A DNA stretch of 5,817 nucleotides from Tidjanibacter sp. (GTDB lineage Bacteria; Bacteroidota; Bacteroidia; Bacteroidales; Rikenellaceae). Positions 1 to 5,817 of this stretch are shown here, one piece after another (the stretch's first letter is position 1; the number at the start of each line of letters is the position of its first letter). The position numbers were made by a program, and so were the translations under genes. Below the pieces are notes generated by a model. It was given only the letters and a program-made list of their open reading frames with translations, searched no databases and was not told where the DNA came from. The stretch covers positions 1-5,817 of the forward strand of contig JAFNVE010000097.1 of the NCBI GenBank assembly GCA_017379955.1, read 5' to 3'.

Positions 1-1
1 C

Positions 2-1897
2 TCGCTCCGCAAGGAGTATATAGCCACTATCGATATGGTTATGGCATTTCTGCGCGGTGAGGACAGGGCACTTGCCAACCTTATCTGCGCACCCGACTGG
101 CTACCACAAGCGGGCAGGTTTGAGCAGATGGTTGACCCCTCGGAGGTCTTTGGTGCTATGGGTCTGCAAGATTGTGCGGAGTACCTTTCGACACTCTATC
201 TGCAAGACCTGAGCGACTATCTGAGAGAGGTAGTAACGCCCAACTTCGAGATTGTGCGCTACGGAGAGCAGATATCGGCCTCGGTGGTGGAGTTCTCCAC
301 AATTGAGCAGGAGTTACAGAAACCTCTGAACGCAATCGAGAACAGGATGTGCGCGCTGCTGAGAGCAAAGATTGAGGAGCACAAGCCCGATTGGGTAGGC
401 TTCACCGTTCCATTTCCCGGCAACTTGCTCTCGACGCTTCGTTGTGGTGAGTATCTGAAAACCAACTTCCCGCATATCAAGACGGTTATGGGTGGTGGTT
501 ATCCGACCACAGAGTTGCGTAATATGACCGATATGGAGATTTTCCGCTATATAGATTATATTGTGCTTGACGATGGCGAAGAGGCTCTGTTAAGACTTAT
601 AGAGGGTAGAGAACCAATCCGCACCTACTCTGCCGAGGGCTACACCGAGGGCGATGGCTCGACAATCACTCACTCGGAGCGTGGCTGTCCCGACTTTGGC
701 GGACTGGATATGAGCCGATACTTTTCGCTATGCGAGGTAACCAACCCGATGCATCGCCTGTGGAGCGACGGCAGGTGGAACAAGATGATACTTGCGCACG
801 GTTGCTATTGGGCAAAGTGTGCGTTTTGCGATACTACACTCGACTACATATGTCGTTTTGAGCAGGTTAGTGCAGCCCAAACTGTCGACTGGATGGAGCA
901 GGTAGCCCAGCAGACTGGCTCGCGCAGTTTCCATTTTGTGGACGAGGCCGCATCGCCAAAGATACTCAAAGAACTCTCACTCGAACTGCTCCGCCGTGGG
1001 CACAGATATACTTGGTGGACTAACATCCGCTTTGAAAAGGCATTTACGGGCGACCTGTGCGCACTGATGGCAAAAGCGGGATGTATTGCTGTGTCGGGAG
1101 GATTGGAGGCAGCACACGACAGACTATTGGCAATGGTAGATAAAGGTATAGATATTGAGCAGGCAACAATCGTGATGCGCAACTTCTACTATTCGGGTAT
1201 TATGGTGCATACCTATCTTATGTATGGTCTGCCTACCGAAACCCTTGCCGAGACAATTGATGCACTCGAAACGGTTAGACAGATGTTCAAGGCAGAACTT
1301 ATCGGTTCGGCATTTTGGCACCGCTACGCTATGACACTGCATAGTCGTTCGGGTGCTTCGCCCGAGGAGTTTGGCGTAAGGCGCAAAGGCACGGTGCTCA
1401 ACCCCTTTGCGAACAACGAGATATCGTTTGCTGAGAATAGAGGCTACAACATTGAGGAGGTGGGCGAAGGACTCCGACTCTCACTTGCAAACTACTTGGT
1501 AGGTAGCGGATTGGATAAGCCTGTTGGCAAGTGGTTTAATATCAAGGTGCCACAGCCATCTGTGGAGCCCACCCTTATTACCGACCACCTAATCAAGCCC
1601 GACAGCAGTCGTATCTACTCCGACAAGGCGCGCATTGTGTGGATTGGTGCAGATGCAGTAGTCTGCGATAAGGGAGTAGCCATCGAAGGTCCATCGGGCA
1701 GAAAAGAGATTAAGTTTAATCCCGAAGACAGAGAGTTTATTGTGGAGGTAATAAGGCGTTGTGCTGACCTCGACCAAGTAACACGATTGGAGGATATCAA
1801 GGCACTCTATGCTGAGAGCCACGAAGAGCCATTTGTGGTGCTCTATCACTCCAAGAGTTGGGACAAAGTCCGTGCTTTGGGATTGCTGCAACTATAA
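2..1897 (+). CDS. B12-binding-type radical SAM protein, 5' end cut by window edge
   Basis: This is a radical SAM enzyme that should bind a [4Fe-4S] cluster and cleave S-adenosylmethionine; its substrate is unknown. The frame stays open to the window edge, with 11 codons before the Met at 35, so the true start lies outside and that Met is probably internal. Residues below count from it. Residues 118-190 look like the second half of a cobalamin-binding domain (a VGFTVPF strand, then GGGYPTT at 153-159); the first half, where a DxHxxG motif would sit, is not in the window. The cluster motif is GCYWAKCAFC with Cys257, Cys262 and Cys265, spaced CX4CX2C rather than CX3CX2C. The radical SAM barrel continues with FVDEAASP (301-308), GGLEAAHDRLL (355-365) and YLMYGLPTET (394-403). 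Residues about 500-620 form a separate domain I cannot name. The gene ends in tandem stops, TAA TAG. It lies 24 bases before an SDR gene on the same strand. The class is confident; the specific function is not. Confidence 0.9.
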   Translation, partial: SLRKEYIATIDMVMAFLRGEDRALANLICAPDWLPQAGRFEQMVDPSEVFGAMGLQDCAEYLSTLYLQDLSDYLREVVTPNFEIVRYGEQISASVVEFSTIEQELQKPLNAIENRMCALLRAKIEEHKPDWVGFTVPFPGNLLSTLRCGEYLKTNFPHIKTVMGGGYPTTELRNMTDMEIFRYIDYIVLDDGEEALLRLIEGREPIRTYSAEGYTEGDGSTITHSERGCPDFGGLDMSRYFSLCEVTNPMHRLWSDGRWNKMILAHGCYWAKCAFCDTTLDYICRFEQVSAAQTVDWMEQVAQQTGSRSFHFVDEAASPKILKELSLELLRRGHRYTWWTNIRFEKAFTGDLCALMAKAGCIAVSGGLEAAHDRLLAMVDKGIDIEQATIVMRNFYYSGIMVHTYLMYGLPTETLAETIDALETVRQMFKAELIGSAFWHRYAMTLHSRSGASPEEFGVRRKGTVLNPFANNEISFAENRGYNIEEVGEGLRLSLANYLVGSGLDKPVGKWFNIKVPQPSVEPTLITDHLIKPDSSRIYSDKARIVWIGADAVVCDKGVAIEGPSGRKEIKFNPEDREFIVEVIRRCADLDQVTRLEDIKALYAESHEEPFVVLYHSKSWDKVRALGLLQL

Positions 1898-1921
1898 TAG
1901 TCAATTGAAATTCAAAAGAAT

Positions 1922-2740
1922 ATGAGCAGGAAATTCACAGATAAGGTTACCGTAATAACCGGCGCTTCATCGGGTATTGGCAAGGCATTAGCATACGAAT
2001 TCTCGGCACGCGGAGCAAAAGTGGTGCTTGGAGCAAGGCAGGAGGATAAGTTGGCAGAGGTATGTGCCGACATCAACGCCAAAGGCGGCAAGGCTGTGTG
2101 GTGCAAGTGCGATGTAACCAACGAAGAGGATTGCAAAAGACTTATAGAGTGTGCTGTGGAGAATTTTGGCGGGATAGATATTCTTATCTGTAATGCTGGC
2201 CTCTCAATGAGGGCACTGCTCGACGATGTTGATTTGGGCGTACTGCACAGACTGATGGATGTAAACTTCTGGGGATGTGTGGGTTGCACTAAGTATGCTC
2301 TACCCTATCTGCAAAAGTCCAAGGGCTCGGTAGTGGGAGTGTCATCGGTTGCAGGATTGCACGGATTACCCGCACGCACAGGCTATTCTGCATCGAAGTA
2401 TGCTATGACTGGATTCCTCGAAACGGTACGCGTGGAGAATCTCAAAAAGGGATTGCACGTTATGATTGCCTGTCCGGGCTTTACAGCAAGCAATGTACGA
2501 TTCTCGGCACTGACTGCCGATGGCTCGGCTCAGGGAGCCACACCTCGTAAGGAGGAGAAGATGATGAGTGCCGAGGAGGTGGCTGCAAGGATTGCGCGTG
2601 GCGTAGCACGAAGAAAGAGATTGGTGCTTATGGAGTACGAAGGCAGATTAACTCACTTCATCAAAAAGTTCGCACCAGGGTTGCTGGATAAGTTATTTTA
2701 TATGGTAATGGCAAAAGAGCCAGACAGCCCGTTGAAGTAA
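1922..2740 (+). CDS. Short-chain dehydrogenase/reductase (classical SDR), 272 aa
   Basis: This is a cytosolic NAD(P)(H)-dependent oxidoreductase of the classical SDR family, likely interconverting a carbonyl and an alcohol on an unidentified substrate. The Rossmann motif TGASSGIG is at 13-20, an acidic residue for the adenine ring at Asp64, and NAG at 91-93. The active site is complete: Asn115, Ser142, Tyr155 and Lys159 (YSASK), followed by PG at 185-186. Arg39 after the second strand hints at NADP(H) preference, which is inference. The C-terminus (about 240-272) runs past the core fold as an amphipathic or hydrophobic stretch, as in some SDRs that contact membranes or lipids; no clear transmembrane helix is seen. 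There are nine cysteines, including CKC (61-63) and CVGC (119-122). The ATG at 1922 precedes the nucleotide-binding motif at the usual distance. The leader before it is A-rich without a Shine-Dalgarno sequence, as is normal in Bacteroidota. The 24-base gap suggests co-transcription with the radical SAM gene. Confidence 0.93.
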   Translation: MSRKFTDKVTVITGASSGIGKALAYEFSARGAKVVLGARQEDKLAEVCADINAKGGKAVWCKCDVTNEEDCKRLIECAVENFGGIDILICNAGLSMRALLDDVDLGVLHRLMDVNFWGCVGCTKYALPYLQKSKGSVVGVSSVAGLHGLPARTGYSASKYAMTGFLETVRVENLKKGLHVMIACPGFTASNVRFSALTADGSAQGATPRKEEKMMSAEEVAARIARGVARRKRLVLMEYEGRLTHFIKKFAPGLLDKLFYMVMAKEPDSPLK

Positions 2741-2755
2741 AATTCAAAATTAGTT

Positions 2756-2791
2756 AACAACCGAGAGATATATTAATATCTCTCGGTTGTT
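2756..2791. terminator. Bidirectional hairpin terminator between convergent genes
   Basis: A 16-bp uninterrupted inverted repeat pairs 2756-2771 with 2776-2791 around the four-base loop ATTA. On the + strand the right arm runs into TTTT at 2790-2793, starting 16 bases after the SDR stop. On the - strand the hairpin follows the uvrA stop by about 25 AT-rich bases, and the trailing T-rich stretch is broken (TTAACTAATTTT). Position between two convergent genes and symmetry suggest that it ends both transcripts, more convincingly for the + strand. The stem is AT-rich at its ends with a GC-containing middle (CCGAGAG). Confidence 0.85.
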
Positions 2792-2815
2792 TTAGAATAA
2801 TTTATAATTTGATTT

Positions 2816-5650
2816 TTACCTTCGCAAAAGTTCCTTCAAATACTTTCCCGTAAGGCTATTCGGATTAGCGGCAATCTCTTCGGGAGTACCGGTAGCAACC
2901 ACCGTGCCACCATCTGCCCCACCCTCGGGACCCATATCAATCACATAGTCAGCCAATTTGACAACATCAAGATTGTGCTCAATAATCAGCAAAGTATTTC
3001 CTCTGTCGGCCAAGCGGGCAACAACATTCATCAGTTGTCGCACATCCTCAAAGTGGAGTCCCGTAGTGGGCTCATCAAGGATATAGAGCGTACGTCCCGT
3101 GTCTCGTTTTGCAAGTTCGCCTGCTAATTTAATGCGCTGACTCTCACCACCCGACAGCGTAGTACAAGGCTGGCCGAGTTTCAGATATCCCAAACCAACC
3201 TCCTGAATAGCACGCAGTTTGGTATATATATTCGGAATCGGCTCAAAGAACTCGACAGCCTGATTTATAGTCATATTAAGCACATCGTTAATCGACTTAC
3301 CCTTATAGCGTACCTCTAAAGTTTCGCGATTATATCTGCGACCGTTGCAGACCCTGCAAGTAACATATACATCCGGCAGGAAGTTCATCTCAATAGTCTG
3401 CACACCTGCACCTCTACACTCCTCGCAACGGCCACCCTTGACATTAAACGAGAAGCGACCCGAGCGATATCCTCTCGCCTTGGCATCGGGAGTCTGCTCA
3501 AATAGTTTGCGAATATCGGTAAAGACATTAGTATAGGTTGCTGGGTTACTCCTTGGCGAGCGACCAATGGGCGACTGGTCAACCACAACCAACTTATCTA
3601 TATTCTCAATGCCCACAATCTCCTTGTGAGGCAGTGGCACGTCAAACGAGCGATAGAGTTCTCTACTCAGTGCAGGACGGAGAGTACCATTAATCAGCGA
3701 TGACTTACCCGAGCCACTAACACCTGTCACACAGACCACACCACCAAGCGGAATACGCACATCTATATCTTTAAGGTTATTACCCGTAGCACCCTTTATC
3801 TCAATAGCCGTAGCACCCACTTTGCGACGCTCGGCGGGAAGTTCTATCTTTCGTTTACCATTTAGATAATCGGCTGTAATACCGTCACTTGCAAGAATAT
3901 CATCAAACGAGCCCTGAGCCACAATGCGCCCTCCCTTGCGACCCGCACCAGGGCCTACATCAACAATAAAATCGGCACTACGCATCATCTCCTCGTCGTG
4001 TTCCACCACAATCACCGAGTTACCGGCATCGCGCAAGGCTTTCAGACTATCTATCAGTCGTTGGTTATCCCTCTGGTGCAGACCTATACTCGGCTCATCA
4101 AGGATATATAACACATTGACAAGTTTGGAGCCAATCTGAGTAGCCAAACGAATACGCTGACTCTCACCACCGGAGAGCGAGCCTGCCTTACGATTGAGCG
4201 ACAAATACCCCAAACCAACCTCCAAAAGGAAACCCAAACGCGTAGAAATCTCCTTAACTATCTCTGTCGCAATCAGTCTTTCTCGCTCGGTCATCTGCTC
4301 CATAACGCTACCAATCCACTCACTGAGTTCTGTGATACTCATTCGGGCTACATCGGCAATACTCTTACCCGCAATGCGGAATTGCAACGCCTCCTTCTTG
4401 AGCCTTGCGCCACCACACTCCGAGCAAATCCTGCGCTCCACAAACTGCTCACGCCACGCAGCACCCTTACCCGAAGTAGTGTCCTCCTCCTGGCTACGAA
4501 TATACTCACCAAGGCCCTCCCACATCATCATCTGCACACCTCCGTAGGGAGAGAAAGAGCGACTATCCACGGTCAGCGACTCACGCTCACCGTTAATAAT
4601 AGCATTCATCGCCTCGTCACTGATGGTCGAAACAGCATCATCCAGCGAAAAGTCGTAGCGGTGAGCCAAAGCCTCCAACATTGCAAACAGAGCATTGTTC
4701 TTATGTTTGCCAAATGGCTCGATTGCTCCCTCATTGATGCCCTTTGAAGGGTCAGGGATTAGTTTGGTGCGGTCGAACACAACCTCCTCACCCAATCCCG
4801 AGCAGTGAGGACAAGCACCCTCTGGTGAGTTGAAGGAGAAGGTATGAGGTGCGGGGTCGTCAAAAGCAACACCCGTAGTGGGACACATCAAATGACGCGA
4901 ATAGTAACGCGAAGTGTGGCTCTCGTAGTCGTAGAGGCTAATTGTTCCTTTACCCTGACGCATAGCCTCTTTCAGACTCTTGACAAACCTGTCGCGGTGG
5001 CTCTCACCGACAATAAGTCTATCAACCACCAAGTCGATATTATGCACCTTATAGCGGTCGAGTTTCATATCGGGAACAAGTTCCACAATCTCATCATCTA
5101 TTCGGGCATAGACAAAGCCCTTGCGCAAGAAAGTCTCAAAGAGTTCGCGATAATGACCCTTGCGACCCTTAACCACAGGAGCCATAAGTGCCACCTTTCG
5201 GCCAGAGAAGCCACGCTCAATCAATTCAACTATCTGCTCATCAGTATAGTGCACCATCTCCTCACCCGTATGTGGTGAGTAGGCACGCGAAGCACGGGCA
5301 TAGAGCAGACGGAGAAAATCATAAATCTCCGTCACCGTACCGACCGTTGAACGAGGATTCTTATTAGTCGTCTTCTGCTCTATGGCTACCACAGGGCTAA
5401 GTCCCGTAATATGGTCTACCTCAGGGCGTTCCATAGTGCCGATAAACTGACGAGCGTATGCCGAAAGGGTCTCCATATAGCGACGTTGACCCTCGGCATA
5501 TATAGTGTCAAAGGCAAGTGACGACTTACCGGAGCCCGACAATCCCGTAATCACAACCAACTGATTGCGAGGAATATCCACATCGACCTCACGCAAGTTA
5601 TTCACTCGCGCACCACGCACACTGATAATATCTTTATTCCTTTCAGACAC
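2816..5650 (-). CDS. uvrA: UvrA, excinuclease ABC subunit A (944 aa, GTG start)
   Basis: UvrA is the DNA-damage sensor of nucleotide excision repair: a dimeric double-ABC ATPase that finds lesions and loads UvrB. The length is typical for the family. Half I has Walker A GLSGSGKS (36-43), the UvrB-binding region (about 130-245), signature LSGGESQ (492-498), Walker B with Asp518/Glu519, and His551. Half II has Walker A GVSGSGKS (643-650), zinc finger Cys742/Cys745/Cys765/Cys768 (CX2C-X19-CX2C), signature LSGGESQ (832-838), Walker B with Asp859/Glu860, and His892. The zinc module of half I is incomplete: Cys256 is followed by Thr259 where a second cysteine is usual, while Cys280/Cys283 remain. 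Cys409/Cys412 form a further CX2C. The start is GTG at 5650-5648: an in-frame TAA at 5659-5657 excludes longer versions, and no in-frame ATG precedes the conserved ISVRGARVNNL segment. It starts two bases after the upstream gene's stop, so the two are probably co-transcribed and perhaps translationally coupled. Confidence 0.98.
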   Translation of the reverse strand: MSERNKDIISVRGARVNNLREVDVDIPRNQLVVITGLSGSGKSSLAFDTIYAEGQRRYMETLSAYARQFIGTMERPEVDHITGLSPVVAIEQKTTNKNPRSTVGTVTEIYDFLRLLYARASRAYSPHTGEEMVHYTDEQIVELIERGFSGRKVALMAPVVKGRKGHYRELFETFLRKGFVYARIDDEIVELVPDMKLDRYKVHNIDLVVDRLIVGESHRDRFVKSLKEAMRQGKGTISLYDYESHTSRYYSRHLMCPTTGVAFDDPAPHTFSFNSPEGACPHCSGLGEEVVFDRTKLIPDPSKGINEGAIEPFGKHKNNALFAMLEALAHRYDFSLDDAVSTISDEAMNAIINGERESLTVDSRSFSPYGGVQMMMWEGLGEYIRSQEEDTTSGKGAAWREQFVERRICSECGGARLKKEALQFRIAGKSIADVARMSITELSEWIGSVMEQMTERERLIATEIVKEISTRLGFLLEVGLGYLSLNRKAGSLSGGESQRIRLATQIGSKLVNVLYILDEPSIGLHQRDNQRLIDSLKALRDAGNSVIVVEHDEEMMRSADFIVDVGPGAGRKGGRIVAQGSFDDILASDGITADYLNGKRKIELPAERRKVGATAIEIKGATGNNLKDIDVRIPLGGVVCVTGVSGSGKSSLINGTLRPALSRELYRSFDVPLPHKEIVGIENIDKLVVVDQSPIGRSPRSNPATYTNVFTDIRKLFEQTPDAKARGYRSGRFSFNVKGGRCEECRGAGVQTIEMNFLPDVYVTCRVCNGRRYNRETLEVRYKGKSINDVLNMTINQAVEFFEPIPNIYTKLRAIQEVGLGYLKLGQPCTTLSGGESQRIKLAGELAKRDTGRTLYILDEPTTGLHFEDVRQLMNVVARLADRGNTLLIIEHNLDVVKLADYVIDMGPEGGADGGTVVATGTPEEIAANPNSLTGKYLKELLRR

Positions 5651-5652
5651 TG

Positions 5653-5817
5653 CTACTTACTATTAGTACGAAAACCCTCTGCGGGTATCTTTACAACAAA
5701 TGTACGACCAGCCGAGTTAGTACAATCATACTCACGAATCCAATGATTCAATTGGCGCAACATGCGGTATGATGTTCCGTGCTCGCGCGCCAAAGCCGCC
5801 CAATCGATATTCTTTCC
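5653..5817 (-). CDS. C-terminus of a LysM-like-domain protein, probably a lytic transglycosylase
   Basis: The last 54 codons of a gene entering from the right edge are visible, ending in TAG at 5655-5653. The frame is open from the edge. The fragment has a LysM-like pattern: IDWAALAREHGTSYRMLRQLN, then HWIREY, TNSAGRTF and VVKIP. This is an alpha-helical lA..hgtsy..Lr..N half followed by a G.tf.vkIP strand. In Bacteroidota I associate this type of tail, with its N-WIR segment, with periplasmic or lipoprotein lytic transglycosylases of the MltD/Slt type that cleave peptidoglycan. That assignment is inferred from the tail alone, because the catalytic domain is outside the window. Other LysM-containing wall proteins are possible. 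Two bases separate its stop from the uvrA GTG, indicating a shared transcript. Confidence 0.7.
   Translation of the reverse strand, partial: GKNIDWAALAREHGTSYRMLRQLNHWIREYDCTNSAGRTFVVKIPAEGFRTNSK
5697..5726 (-). promoter_or_regulatory. Candidate internal Bacteroidota-type promoter ahead of uvrA
   Basis: On the - strand TACATTTG (5704-5697) matches the Bacteroidota -7 consensus TAnnTTTG at every fixed base. An ATTG (5726-5723) lies 18 bases upstream, near the place of the -33 TTTG element, with one mismatch and a spacer slightly shorter than usual. Transcription would begin around 5690, giving a leader of about 40 bases before the uvrA GTG. The site lies inside the coding sequence of the upstream gene (Arg-Thr-Phe-Val codons), so a chance match is quite possible. 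Confidence 0.3.

Noticed and set aside
35..37. ATG at 35 as the true start of the radical SAM protein
   Set aside because: The frame is open to the window edge, and the part after this Met lacks the first half of the B12-binding domain, so the gene most likely begins outside the window.
844..1182. A 112-codon - strand frame inside the radical SAM gene
   Set aside because: It is antisense to the conserved barrel motifs, and its Ser/Ala-rich translation has no family signature.
1905..1915. Small palindrome TTGAA-A-TTCAA between the radical SAM and SDR genes, with a related TTGAA-N6-TTCAA at 2732-2747
   Set aside because: The arms are only five bases, AT-rich, and differ in spacing; the second overlaps the SDR stop codon. 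This is probably chance in AT-rich spacer DNA rather than an operator.
1912..2289. A 125-codon open frame on the - strand over the SDR gene
   Set aside because: It is antisense to the SDR Rossmann region and its translation is low-complexity Ser/Thr/Pro-rich, typical of a shadow frame.
4844..5278. A 144-codon open frame on the + strand inside uvrA
   Set aside because: It is fully antisense to the conserved UvrA coding sequence, its translation has no recognisable domain, and it has no promoter or supporting context.

Overview
The window looks like ordinary chromosomal DNA from a Bacteroidota bacterium, most likely Bacteroidales (an Alistipes/Rikenellaceae-type gut anaerobe is my best guess, from protein resemblance only). 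Supporting signs are the style of the UvrA and radical SAM proteins, the lack of Shine-Dalgarno sequences before the visible starts, A-rich spacers, and one candidate TAnnTTTG-type promoter. No tRNA, rRNA, CRISPR array, insertion sequence or phage gene was seen.

The layout is two converging gene pairs. On the + strand, positions 2-1897 hold a 5'-truncated radical SAM protein with a B12-binding-type N-terminal region. It is followed 24 bases later by a complete short-chain dehydrogenase/reductase (1922-2740), probably in the same operon. On the - strand, reading inward from the right edge, are the last 54 codons of a protein ending in a LysM-like module (5653-5817), probably a lytic transglycosylase or similar cell-wall enzyme. 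Two bases further on is a complete uvrA (5650-2816). The pairs meet at a 75-base spacer holding a near-perfect 16-bp hairpin (2756-2791), which can serve as a terminator for both strands.

UvrA is the damage-recognition ATPase of nucleotide excision repair and is fully interpretable. The radical SAM/SDR pair is the less understood part: both enzyme classes are clear, but the substrate and pathway are not visible. The points most worth checking are the CX4CX2C spacing of the radical SAM cluster motif, the uncharacterised C-terminal domain of that protein, a missing zinc ligand in UvrA, and the tight coupling of a cell-wall gene to uvrA. I see no strong evidence for a wholly new system here. Coding density is high, and no gene-free stretch exceeds about 80 bases.
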